64,000 nucleotides of DNA from positions 1 to 64,000 of the forward strand of contig VRZD01000035.1 in NCBI GenBank assembly GCA_016743235.1, written 5' to 3'. This document shows, in pieces, positions 18,884 through 27,254 of this stretch; the first letter of the stretch is position 1, and each line of letters opens with the position of its first letter. The translations under genes and the position numbers were made by a program. This DNA is from Pantanalinema sp. GBBB05. GTDB lineage: Bacteria > Cyanobacteriota > Cyanobacteriia > Leptolyngbyales > Leptolyngbyaceae. The notes beneath the pieces are model-generated. The model was not told the DNA's origin. It was given only the letters and a program-made list of their open reading frames with translations, and made no database searches.

Positions 18884-21757
18884 CTAAGGTGATTGGGGTT
18901 GCTTCTGAGAGGTTGTTACTTCTGGTCCTGCCGTTACAACTACCACACGATCGGGATGCAGGAGTTCTTTAATGGCGGCATCGACCTGTTCTGGAGTCAC
19001 TGCATTAATTTTGTCAGTAAACTCTTGCAGTTCTTTCAGCGACAGCCCGTAAACCTGATTCATCAGGATGGTGTCTGCCAAAACACTGGGATCGGCCAAG
19101 CCTACCGGATACATGCTGGCTAATGAGCGTTTAGCGTTGGCGACCTCTGCAGCTGTCACCCCACGATCACGAACTTGCTGCAACAGGGTGAGAGTACTAG
19201 TAATGGCTCGATCGGCATCTTCAGGAGCGGTTTGCATATAAATTAAGAACGGTCCTGAATAGATACCTGCCTGGAAATAGCTGTAGATACCGTAGGTTAA
19301 CCCTAATCGATCGCGAATTTCAGTGCCTAAACGACTGGATAACGTATCACCACCCAAAATTTGATTCAGCACCATGGCGGTGTAATAGCGTGGATCACGG
19401 CGATCGATCGCGTTGTAGCCAATAAAGGTAATCGATTGAGTTTTACCAGGTAGGGTCGGGTTTAGGCGAGTCACCGTTTTGGGTAAGGTGACCGATGGAA
19501 CGGTAATTTGCGCTTCCTTACCTTTGTCCTGCCACTGTCCTAGGGTTTGATTCAGTAAATTGCGGATCTGACTAGGCTCAAAGTTACCCACTAAGGTCAG
19601 CACTGTGGCATCTGGGCGATAGTGAGTTTGATAAAACTGTTGCATTGCCTCACGAGTAATGCGCTTGAGGCTGTCTTTGGTTGGAAAGCTATGGAATGGA
19701 TGATTTTCGGGATAAATGGCTTGCTGGAAGACCCGCCGTGCTAATCGGGTAGGATTATCCAACTCTAAATCTAAATTTGTGAGTGCCCGTTGTCGGCTTA
19801 ATTCCAGTTCATCCGCTGGGAAATTTGCATTCTCCAATACATCGGCTAATACTTGTACCAGGGCTGGTAAGTCAGTGGCTAAGGCATCTCCACTAATGGT
19901 GACTCCTTCCCGATTCACGCCAAACTCTAAACTGGCTCCCCGGTTTTCTAGAATTTTTGCCAGAGTCAGAGCGTCCTGAGTTTGGGTTCCATTCATTAAG
20001 TTGGCAGCTACTAGATTGGCTAGTCCTGCTGTTTCGGCTTTGTCGTAGAAACTACCTGCCTGCACATAGCCACTTAGGGTAATAGTGGGAGTGCTACGAT
20101 CGCGGAGCAATAACACCTGTAGTCCATTGGCAAGAGTCAGTTTCTCCGGTAAAGGCTGAACGATATCTTGTTGGGTGGCGGTAATAGGTGGCAAATACTT
20201 GGCAATCTCAGCCGGATCAACGGGAGTGCCAGAGCTGAAGTTTTCGCTCGTTTGAGCTGCGCTAGTAGCACGGCTGACCACTTTGCCATCTGTCTGCGTT
20301 GGTTCAAAAAAGCCAACTGTGCGATGATTCGGTGACAGATATGTTTGAGCAACTCGTTGAATATCGCTGGCACTGACTGTGGCGATCGCATTCAATAAGC
20401 GATCTGTAAATTGATAATTGCCTGTCGTCAGATAATCATCGCCAAGCTGCATTGCCTGACTCGTAATGTCTCGGTTCCGCAAAATAATGGCGGCTCGCAA
20501 TTGGGTCTTAGCTCGATCTAATTCTTCCTGGGTGACCCCGCGTTGTCGCAATTCAGCCACCATTTGTTGCAAGGCTTGATCAATCTCTGCCAACGTTTTT
20601 CCGGGAGCTGCGGTGACTGAGAACTCATACCAGCCAGCCCCAATCAGATTGTTGGTTCCCCCTTCAGCACTACTGGCCAGTCCAGATTCCACTAGCGTTT
20701 GATATAGACGCGAACTCCGTCCACCGGTCAGGATATAATCCATAACCTGTAAAGCTGGCAGGTCAGGATGATTGATATTGGGTAGAGGATAGACAGCATT
20801 TAACAGAGCCGCACTCCCCGCTTCTCGCAACACGATCGGGGCTTGTGGAGGATTGTCACTACTTGTTAGGGCCGCAGTGGTGGGTTCTGAGGGTAACGGC
20901 AGATTGGGCTTGCTGACCTGACCAAAGGTGGCTTTGACCGTTTTCAACACATCCTCGGTCCGAAAATTACCCACCAGAATCAAGGTTGCATTATCTGGTC
21001 GGTAAAAGGTGCGGTAATAGTCACGGACTTGCTCGACAGTAAAGCGCTCGACATCTGCCTTGGTTCCTCCCACCGGTAAACCATAAGGATGATTAGGAAA
21101 GGCTGCCTTCATCACTGCCCGTCCTAAGCGATAGCTGGGGCTATTTTCATAACCTTGCAGTTCCGAAATCACGACTCGCTTTTCACTGGTCAGCTCGTTG
21201 TCGGCAATCACCGCATTGTTCATGCGATCGGCTTCCAGGACTAACAAGGCTTCTAGCTTGTCATGTTCGACCGTCCCAAAGTAAGCGGTCATATCATAAC
21301 TTGTAAAAGCATTAGACTCACTACCTAAGGCACTAAAGAACTGTCCAAACTGAATTGGGCGCTCCTTGGTGCCCTTAAACATGAGGTGCTCCAGTTGGTG
21401 GGCAATCCCATTGATTCCTGGAGTTTCATTACGAGACCCCACCCGATACCACACCTGCACTGTCACAACAGGAGCGGTATTCACCTCCTTGGTTAAGATG
21501 GTCAGCCCATTGTCCAACACGGTTTTGCGAACTCCCTGAGTCAGCGAAAGGGTAGGAGCAGGCGTTGAAGCTGGGGCTATGGATGATCGCGGCTGCTCAG
21601 CGATCGCGGTTGGTAGAGGCACATTGTGGTCTGGATTGGTCGTTGTGAGGGGAGGTGCTGCGGCACTGGGCAGTCCAGACCATAGCACTAGCGTTAGGCA
21701 AAGACCAAATAGCAGGCTAGAAAAGCGATAGCGACGGTACAACTTGAACAGAGACAT
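18884..21757 (-). CDS. M16 family zinc metallopeptidase, double-unit (active plus inactive halves)
   Basis: The 957-residue protein has a signal peptide or anchor at residues 10-33, a P/T-rich linker, then two pitrilysin/MPP-like units. Unit 1 (about 75-510) carries the inverted zinc motif HxxEH as His120-Gln-Leu-Glu123-His124, and a downstream Glu in ELQGYENSPSYR. Unit 2 (about 540-940) starts at LPEKLTLANGLQVLLL and reads AETAGLANLVAANL where the zinc motif would be, so it is catalytically silent, as in the inactive subunits of two-component M16 enzymes. Here both partners are joined in one chain. It is probably a periplasmic or envelope peptidase. ATG start at 21757. It follows the metal transporter operon on the same strand after 133 bases. 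Confidence 0.9.
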   Translation of the reverse strand: MSLFKLYRRYRFSSLLFGLCLTLVLWSGLPSAAAPPLTTTNPDHNVPLPTAIAEQPRSSIAPASTPAPTLSLTQGVRKTVLDNGLTILTKEVNTAPVVTVQVWYRVGSRNETPGINGIAHQLEHLMFKGTKERPIQFGQFFSALGSESNAFTSYDMTAYFGTVEHDKLEALLVLEADRMNNAVIADNELTSEKRVVISELQGYENSPSYRLGRAVMKAAFPNHPYGLPVGGTKADVERFTVEQVRDYYRTFYRPDNATLILVGNFRTEDVLKTVKATFGQVSKPNLPLPSEPTTAALTSSDNPPQAPIVLREAGSAALLNAVYPLPNINHPDLPALQVMDYILTGGRSSRLYQTLVESGLASSAEGGTNNLIGAGWYEFSVTAAPGKTLAEIDQALQQMVAELRQRGVTQEELDRAKTQLRAAIILRNRDITSQAMQLGDDYLTTGNYQFTDRLLNAIATVSASDIQRVAQTYLSPNHRTVGFFEPTQTDGKVVSRATSAAQTSENFSSGTPVDPAEIAKYLPPITATQQDIVQPLPEKLTLANGLQVLLLRDRSTPTITLSGYVQAGSFYDKAETAGLANLVAANLMNGTQTQDALTLAKILENRGASLEFGVNREGVTISGDALATDLPALVQVLADVLENANFPADELELSRQRALTNLDLELDNPTRLARRVFQQAIYPENHPFHSFPTKDSLKRITREAMQQFYQTHYRPDATVLTLVGNFEPSQIRNLLNQTLGQWQDKGKEAQITVPSVTLPKTVTRLNPTLPGKTQSITFIGYNAIDRRDPRYYTAMVLNQILGGDTLSSRLGTEIRDRLGLTYGIYSYFQAGIYSGPFLIYMQTAPEDADRAITSTLTLLQQVRDRGVTAAEVANAKRSLASMYPVGLADPSVLADTILMNQVYGLSLKELQEFTDKINAVTPEQVDAAIKELLHPDRVVVVTAGPEVTTSQKQPQSP

Positions 21758-21890
21758 AGACAGTGAGAATTCAGGGAGATGAACAGGGAGGTCGAATCAA
21801 AAACAACCTCACAGAAACTTTCTGTAGGAATAAAATTATCGTGGCTTATAGCGATACAGGAGTCAGTGATCTTGAGCCAATCTGGGCTAC

Positions 21891-22658
21891 TTACCGTCGG
21901 AAATCCTGAAGTAGGCAATAGGGGCGGCTATAACTGAGAGGCATTTCCAGCGCATATTGCTGTAATAGGGCGGCATTGCTCAAAATTGCTTCTGTTTGTC
22001 CATCATAAACAATTTGCCCTTGGTTCAAGACGATCGTGCGATCGCAGAGTTCCAGGGCCAAATCCAAATCATGGGTAGCAATGAGTTGAGTTAACGGAAA
22101 TTGATCCAGTAAATGGATTAACTGCCGCCGCGATCGGGGATCAAGTTGAGCCGAAGGTTCATCTAGGACCAAAACTTGGGGCTGCATCGCTAACACGCCG
22201 GCGATCGCCACTCGTTTCTTCTCACCGCCAGATAGATTGCTAGCATTGCGAGCCGCATATTGTTCAGGATCTAATCCCACAGCCCACATCGCTTGAGTTG
22301 CACGGGTGGCTAATTCCTGTCCCCGGAGTCCCTGATTCATCGGACCGAAGGTAACATCCTCCCAGACGGTTGGCATGAAGAGCTGGTCATCGGGATTCTG
22401 AAATACCAACCCGACAAAGTTACGAATGGCTTTCAGGGTATGCGGTGCGATCGGCATTTCACCCACGATCACACTGCCTCGCTGGGGAGTTAACAGTCCA
22501 TTAAAGTGCAAGAGTAACGTTGATTTGCCTGAACCATTTGCCCCTACCAGAGCAACTCGCTCTCCGGCTTGAACCAGTAAATTAACGGCGTTAAGCGCCT
22601 GAGTGCCATCCGGGTAGATAAAGCTGAGATCGGCAATGTGGATGCGGTTGTGATGCAT
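21891..22658 (-). CDS. cbiO: Cobalt/nickel ECF-type transporter ATPase (CbiO/NikO-like)
   Basis: The 255-residue ABC ATPase has Walker A GANGSGKST, Q-loop GLVFQNPDDQLFMPTVWEDV (the NPDDQ form typical of CbiO/EcfA), signature NLSGGEKKRVAIAG, Walker B VLVLDEPSAQLDP and H-loop LIATHDLD. It powers uptake of Co2+ or Ni2+ with CbiQ and CbiM. It is the last gene of the minus-strand run cbiM-PDGLE-cbiQ-cbiO, with 55 bases between it and cbiQ. Metal specificity cannot be read from the ATPase. ATG start. Confidence 0.92.
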   Translation of the reverse strand: MHHNRIHIADLSFIYPDGTQALNAVNLLVQAGERVALVGANGSGKSTLLLHFNGLLTPQRGSVIVGEMPIAPHTLKAIRNFVGLVFQNPDDQLFMPTVWEDVTFGPMNQGLRGQELATRATQAMWAVGLDPEQYAARNASNLSGGEKKRVAIAGVLAMQPQVLVLDEPSAQLDPRSRRQLIHLLDQFPLTQLIATHDLDLALELCDRTIVLNQGQIVYDGQTEAILSNAALLQQYALEMPLSYSRPYCLLQDFRR

Positions 22659-22713
22659 TCAGTGAACAATGAAGAGGGGGCAGGAACGTTAACAGTGATA
22701 ACTTAACAAATAA

Positions 22714-23493
22714 CTAACTAATTACATAAATTGCTTGTCCTACAAGCATAAGTAAGCCAATTAACCCTAGGGTCATGCGATCTCTGCGTCCACTTGGGGG
22801 AACTTCATTGAGGGTTGGCTGTCCATCATAGCCCCGTGCCAGCATGGCTTGATGAATGCGATCGCCGCGCTCATAGGTCCGGATAAATAAAGAACCAATC
22901 ATATTAGCGATCACTAAGCGATACCAATGATTGCTGCTCAGTAAATTGCGCGAAATGGCGGCACGGCGCATGGCTTGAAATTCTTCAATTAAAACATTGA
23001 TGTAGCGGTACATCGCTCCTAGAATTGCCACTAGCAGGGGTGGGATCCGCAGGGTGGTGAGGGCATAAAGTAGGGTAGGTACTGAGGTTGTCATGACTAA
23101 TGTATTCAGCATCAGTAAAGACAGAACTGCCTTAAGGAGAACGCTACCCAGGACGATCACCCCTTCATCTGTGATTTGTAACCAACCCCACTGCCACAGC
23201 ACGATCCCCGTATCGCGAAATAACGTGTTGACTAGAATCAATCCAATGAAGATCAGTTCTACTGAAACTCGTTGGAGTAAGGTCAGTAAAGTAACTCGGC
23301 TGGTTAGAACGATCGTGCCGACTCCGATCCCGTAGATTGCCCAGGTTAACCAGCGTCCATGGGGAGTGAGGGCGATCGCGAAGACCAGCAACAACGTACA
23401 TAAGACGCGGGTTTGTGGTGCCAGTTGATGCCATAGCGAAGTTCTTTGACTGTCAACATCCAGACGAAATGCACCTATATGCAATAGCATCAA
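22714..23493 (-). CDS. cbiQ: Cobalt/nickel ECF-type transporter transmembrane protein (CbiQ/NikQ-like)
   Basis: The 259-residue membrane protein has about five to six hydrophobic segments and the CbiQ coupling motifs near the C-terminal third: EFQAMRRAAISRN and IRTYERGDRIHQAMLARGYDG. The latter is the A-R-G arm that contacts the ATPase. It joins the ATPase to the substrate-binding membrane component CbiM. The gene lies between cbiO downstream (55 bases) and the PDGLE gene upstream (34 bases). ATG start; the encoded N-terminus MMLLHIGAFRLD is hydrophilic after a short hydrophobic start. Confidence 0.9.
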   Translation of the reverse strand: MMLLHIGAFRLDVDSQRTSLWHQLAPQTRVLCTLLLVFAIALTPHGRWLTWAIYGIGVGTIVLTSRVTLLTLLQRVSVELIFIGLILVNTLFRDTGIVLWQWGWLQITDEGVIVLGSVLLKAVLSLLMLNTLVMTTSVPTLLYALTTLRIPPLLVAILGAMYRYINVLIEEFQAMRRAAISRNLLSSNHWYRLVIANMIGSLFIRTYERGDRIHQAMLARGYDGQPTLNEVPPSGRRDRMTLGLIGLLMLVGQAIYVIS

Positions 23494-23527
23494 TGGTTAT
23501 CCTCAACGGTAATTCGGCGGCATTCAC

Positions 23528-23875
23528 TTAAGGTTCTTCTGAGGGCGGGTGACCTGGCTGCCGCACAACCAGTTTGCCGATGCCCCAGGCAATGCCAAAA
23601 GTTGCAAGAGTCCCGATTAAGCCAGCCAGGGGTGTGGCGATCGATTCGGGTACTCCCCGCACCGCATACTCTTCGAACACTTGGTAGAACGGTAACTGAT
23701 GGGCCGGCGCGACCTCAACCGCTTTTTGATCAAATTGGTGGTCTTGAGCGACCCGATCCAGCCCATCGGGATCTTGACTGGCAAAGGGAGATAAGAAAAC
23801 GGCGATTAACAATGCGGTCCCTAACCCAGCCAAGACAAAAGCCCGGTTTCTTGTGCGTAAACGATTTGAACTCAT
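23528..23875 (-). CDS. PDGLE domain protein, CbiN-like accessory subunit of the Co/Ni transporter
   Basis: The 115-residue small membrane protein has two hydrophobic helices (about 11-28 and 82-102), with the periplasmic PDGLE-family signature SQDPDGLDRVAQDHQF between them. This family stands in for CbiN/NikN in many transporters and is often fused to CbiM; here it is a separate gene between cbiM and cbiQ. CbiN-type subunits insert a loop into CbiM and are needed for metal movement. ATG start at 23875. Confidence 0.88.
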   Translation of the reverse strand: MSSNRLRTRNRAFVLAGLGTALLIAVFLSPFASQDPDGLDRVAQDHQFDQKAVEVAPAHQLPFYQVFEEYAVRGVPESIATPLAGLIGTLATFGIAWGIGKLVVRQPGHPPSEEP

Positions 23876-23968
23876 GGATTTTCCCCTCTATCATGAACGA
23901 TTAAACAGATTTGGTAGTTTGTCACCAGAGATTGATCGCGAACTTGTCAAATAAATGCGATGGCTGGC

Positions 23969-24721
23969 TTATTGTGAGGAGACAGATTCGGGAATGGTTG
24001 GCATGCGGCGGGGCGGGTGATAGATCAGATCCGGACGAGTCCGCCACACATAACTGACTGCTAGCACGGTGATAATGGCCTCCCCAATCCCAATAAAAAA
24101 GTGCCAGAACGACAGGGCAGCTAACGCTATTGTGAATTGTACGGTTCCCGATAATCCTAGCTGAATCGCACAAACGATCGCGGCAACAAACACACTGGTC
24201 CAGGCTGCTACAACCGTACCTACAGCGACTCCCCGCCAGCTATCCCGACCCAGCGCTTTGCGAATAGCGCGATACAAGTAATAGCCGCCAAAAGTCCCAA
24301 TCAGTCCCATGTTGACAATATTGGCTCCCAGTGCGGTTAAACCGCCATCCTGAAAGATTACAGACTGCACAATAAATACTACGGTCATCACTAGTGAGCC
24401 AGCCCAGGGTCCCAGAAGGACTCCAGCCAAGGTGCCACCCAGCAAGTGACCAGAGGTTCCACCACCTAGCAGGGGAAAGTTGATCATTTGGGCCGCAAAA
24501 ATAAACGCTGCACATACGCCCATTAATGGCACAGCTCGTTCCTGATAGTCAGCCTGAACTCGCTTCAAACATAGGGCGATTAGCCCGATCGCCAGGAGCC
24601 AACACACCACGGTGACTGGGATATTGAGAAATCCGTCTGGAATATGGAGTGCTAGCGATGATGGCAATAGCGATCGTAGAAGGTGTGGAATAAATAGTCC
24701 AGAAGGCACAAGTGTAGCCAT
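23969..24721 (-). CDS. cbiM: Cobalt/nickel transporter substrate-binding membrane protein (CbiM/NikM-like)
   Basis: About 250 residues with seven hydrophobic segments. The invariant CbiM N-terminal motif HIPDGFL appears at about residue 25 after a hydrophobic leader, and GGGTSGHLLGGTLAGVLLGPW is the second conserved metal-site region (His). Signal peptidase cleavage after SSLA would expose Leu-His-Ile, placing His at position 2, where CbiM/NikM proteins bind the metal through the N-terminal amine. I chose ATG 24721; a TTG at 24766 would add 15 residues without family support. First gene of the cbiM-PDGLE-cbiQ-cbiO run. I looked for a cobalamin riboswitch upstream and found no convincing B12 box. 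Confidence 0.88.
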   Translation of the reverse strand: MATLVPSGLFIPHLLRSLLPSSLALHIPDGFLNIPVTVVCWLLAIGLIALCLKRVQADYQERAVPLMGVCAAFIFAAQMINFPLLGGGTSGHLLGGTLAGVLLGPWAGSLVMTVVFIVQSVIFQDGGLTALGANIVNMGLIGTFGGYYLYRAIRKALGRDSWRGVAVGTVVAAWTSVFVAAIVCAIQLGLSGTVQFTIALAALSFWHFFIGIGEAIITVLAVSYVWRTRPDLIYHPPRRMPTIPESVSSQ

Positions 24722-24996
24722 GAACAAAGTGATATCCTCTTCTAGAGCGTGGAAAGATTTGCACAAGCTAAATTAAGCGGGGTTCTTGCCAAAATTCAAT
24801 CCTCCTCAGGGGTATTTGCCACAGATTTAATACCGATTTAAGATCTGGTGACTGATTTGGGGGCTGTCTGAGGGGTCTAGGAAGACTCATTCCGGCTTCG
24901 ACTTAACCTTGGTCGGACTGAAAAAGAGTGATCTACTAGACTCGAACGCTTCCCTTAGGCTATAGTTAAAAACTGCGAGTTTTATAGCCTACTCCT

Positions 24997-25359
24997 ATGC
25001 ACGCCCAGGAAATAATCCGCTCCATTGAACAGGAGCAGATGAAAACAAATCTGCCGATTATCTATGTTGGTGACACGGTGAAAGTCGGAGTCATCATTCA
25101 AGAAGGTAACAAAGAGCGAACTCAGCCCTATGAAGGGGTAGTGATTGCTAAGCGTGGTGCTGGAATTAACCAGAACATCACGGTCAGAAAGATTTTTCAA
25201 AATGTCGGTGTGGAACGGGTATTCCTGATTCACTCGCCTCGGATTGAGAGCATCAAAGTCATCCGTCGGGGTAAAGCTCGTCGGGCGAAGCTCTACTATC
25301 TACGCAACCGGGTTGGTAAGGCTACCCGTCTGAAACAACGGTTCGATCGGGCTTTGTAG
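24997..25359 (+). CDS. rplS: 50S ribosomal protein L19
   Basis: The 120-residue protein has full-length L19 features: DTVKVGVIIQEGNKERTQPYEGVVIAKRG, VRKIFQNVGVERVFLIHSPRIESIKVIRRGKARRAKLYYLR. L19 sits at the interface of the 30S and 50S subunits. ATG start. Divergent from cbiM, with about 275 bases between the starts. A tRNA-Trp gene follows on the same strand after a hairpin repeat. Confidence 0.98.
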   Translation: MHAQEIIRSIEQEQMKTNLPIIYVGDTVKVGVIIQEGNKERTQPYEGVVIAKRGAGINQNITVRKIFQNVGVERVFLIHSPRIESIKVIRRGKARRAKLYYLRNRVGKATRLKQRFDRAL

Positions 25360-25431
25360 TTGGCGATTAGCTATTAGCTTTTGGCTTTTAGAAATTTTCC
25401 TAATCGCTAATCGCTAACAGCTAACAGCCAA
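25360..25431. repeat. Heptamer-type repeat forming an imperfect hairpin after rplS
   Basis: The arms at 25360-25378 and 25413-25431 pair at 16 of 19 positions. They are built from short units such as GATTAGC, TATTAGC, TAATCGC and TAACAGC, which resemble the short tandemly repeated sequences of cyanobacterial intergenic DNA. It lies just after the rplS stop and ahead of tRNA-Trp, so it could end or process the rplS transcript. Confidence 0.6.
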
Positions 25432-25467
25432 TACCTGATAAAATAAGTTCAGGTTCAAATCAAGTTT

Positions 25468-25540
25468 GCGCTCTTAGTTCAGTTGGTAGAACGCAGGTCT
25501 CCAAAACCTGATGTCGAGGGTTCGAGTCCTTCAGGGCGCG
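25468..25540 (+). tRNA. tRNA-Trp (anticodon CCA)
   Basis: A 73-base cloverleaf: acceptor arm GCGCTCT/AGGGCGC with one G-U pair and discriminator G, D-loop with AGTTGGTAGA, and anticodon stem CAGGT/ACCTG. The loop CTCCAAA gives anticodon CCA at 25501-25503, and the T-arm is GAGGGTTCGAGTCCTTC. The 3' CCA is not encoded. A T-run follows directly (GTTTTTAAC). Confidence 0.95.
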
Positions 25541-25668
25541 TTTTTAACATACAGTTAGGCAAGATTGAGGCAAAGTCACCCTTTTGATCGCATCAGTGCT
25601 TTACCTGCATGAGCGAAATGCTGTAAGCTCTGGGCGGTGGTTTTGCGCAAGTCTGGACAGCAACAACT

Positions 25669-27240
25669 ATGGAACGGATCGAGGGAGCAACCTGGAAAAC
25701 CCTCCCTAAATGGTTTCGCTGGTGTGTGATTGGGTTGCTGGTACTAGGTATTTTGTTTCGGTTTTATCACCTCGATCGCAAACTGTATTGGATTGACGAA
25801 ACTCATACGTCGCTGCGAGTTCTGGGCTACACCAAAACGGAAGTCGTTGACACCCTATTTACTGGACAGGTGATTACTGCCTCTGATCTGCAACAGTTTC
25901 AGCGTCTCCGTCCCGATCGTGGTTGGGATGACACCCTGAAAGCCTTGCAAGGGAATGCCGAACATTCCCCCCTCTATTTTCTGATGGCGCGGCAATGGGT
26001 GAATTGGTTTGGCTCCTCGATCGCCGCGATGCGGAGTTTACCGGCTCTGATTAGCCTGTTCATCTTGCCGTGTTTGTTCTGGCTGTGTCGAGAACTGTTT
26101 GGAACTCCAACCGTTGCCTGGTTAGCGATCGCTTTAGTTGCCATTGCACCCTTACAAGTGTTGTATGCCCAGGAAGCCCGTCCCTATAGCTTGGGCTTAG
26201 TCATGACCTTGCTGTCCAGTGCAGTCTTGTTGTGGGCCAGGCGCACGAAAACCCAAGTGAGCTGGCTAACCTACGGAGTGACGATCGCGGCGGGACTGTA
26301 TACCCAATTGTTATTTGTCTTAGTGACGATCGCCCACGGTATTTATGTATTGGTTCTAGAAAACGGCCGACCCAGTAAAACGGTAAGGGCTTATGGCTTG
26401 GCAACCGCTTTAGGAGGGTTGGCGTTTGCTCCCTGGTTACAGGTGCTCATCCACAATTGGCAACAGGTACAAACGGCAACTATTTCTTTGAAAGAACACC
26501 TTTCCCCGATCGATTTGATTGAACAGTGGGGATTAAATCTCAGTCAAGGATTACTCGATCAATCGTTGGATTATGCCAGTTTAATTCCAGTTGCTCTCGC
26601 TGGTTATGCGTTGTACTATTTGTGTCGGCATACGCCTCGTGATGTCTGGTTATTACTGCTCGCGATCGCTGGAGTAGGATTTTTAGGTTTAGCAATTCCG
26701 GATTTATCCTGGGGAGGACAGCGATCGGTCCGAATTCGCTATCTATTACCGTCCTTTGTTTGCATTCAAATCGCCTTAGCCTATCTGTTTGTGACTCAAG
26801 CAATTTGGGTGAAAACCTGGCAGCAAAAATTCTGGCGGGTGGTGTTGCTCATGTTTGTCACCGTGAATGTGATTGCCTGTTCGGTTGGTTCCCAGGCGAT
26901 CGTCTGGTGGAATAAACAACCCTCTCGTTGTGGCTATTATCCACTGGCGGCTAGTATCATCAACTCCAGTGCTCAGCCGCTTGTAGTGAGTAATGGACCT
27001 GCGGTTGACCTGGTGGCATTTAGCTACTGGTTGAAGCCGGATATTCATTTGCAACTGGTTAGTAATTCAGCGCAATTCCAAATCGCCACTGGATTTGACT
27101 CGATTCTGTTGTTTAATTCCAATCGGCGGATGCGCAAAGCTATCACAAATCAGGGATACAAGTTAGTACTTGTGGAGAAGGAACTAGGTACAGAAGATTT
27201 GGATATGCCGTTGTGGTATGTGAGGCAGCCGGGAGCGTGA
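25669..27240 (+). CDS. GT39-like (ArnT/PMT-type) membrane glycosyltransferase
   Basis: The 523-residue protein has about eleven membrane segments. The first extracytoplasmic loop has the GT-C acidic motif YWIDETHTSLR after FRFYHLDRKL, and a second conserved block, ARQWVNWFGSSIAAMRSLPALISL, is typical of the dolichyl-phosphate-mannose/ArnT-type family. It should transfer a sugar from a polyprenyl-phosphate donor on the outer face of the inner membrane. The acceptor is unknown. It is followed, in the opposite direction, by a second GT-C-like gene whose stop lies 14 bases away. ATG start. Confidence 0.8.
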   Translation: MERIEGATWKTLPKWFRWCVIGLLVLGILFRFYHLDRKLYWIDETHTSLRVLGYTKTEVVDTLFTGQVITASDLQQFQRLRPDRGWDDTLKALQGNAEHSPLYFLMARQWVNWFGSSIAAMRSLPALISLFILPCLFWLCRELFGTPTVAWLAIALVAIAPLQVLYAQEARPYSLGLVMTLLSSAVLLWARRTKTQVSWLTYGVTIAAGLYTQLLFVLVTIAHGIYVLVLENGRPSKTVRAYGLATALGGLAFAPWLQVLIHNWQQVQTATISLKEHLSPIDLIEQWGLNLSQGLLDQSLDYASLIPVALAGYALYYLCRHTPRDVWLLLLAIAGVGFLGLAIPDLSWGGQRSVRIRYLLPSFVCIQIALAYLFVTQAIWVKTWQQKFWRVVLLMFVTVNVIACSVGSQAIVWWNKQPSRCGYYPLAASIINSSAQPLVVSNGPAVDLVAFSYWLKPDIHLQLVSNSAQFQIATGFDSILLFNSNRRMRKAITNQGYKLVLVEKELGTEDLDMPLWYVRQPGA

Positions 27241-27254
27241 TGCGATGGTGATTT

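Noticed and set aside
24767..24996. Possible cobalamin or nickel/cobalt riboswitch upstream of cbiM
   Set aside because: No B12 box or NiCo riboswitch core could be found on the minus strand; only short unrelated G-rich matches.
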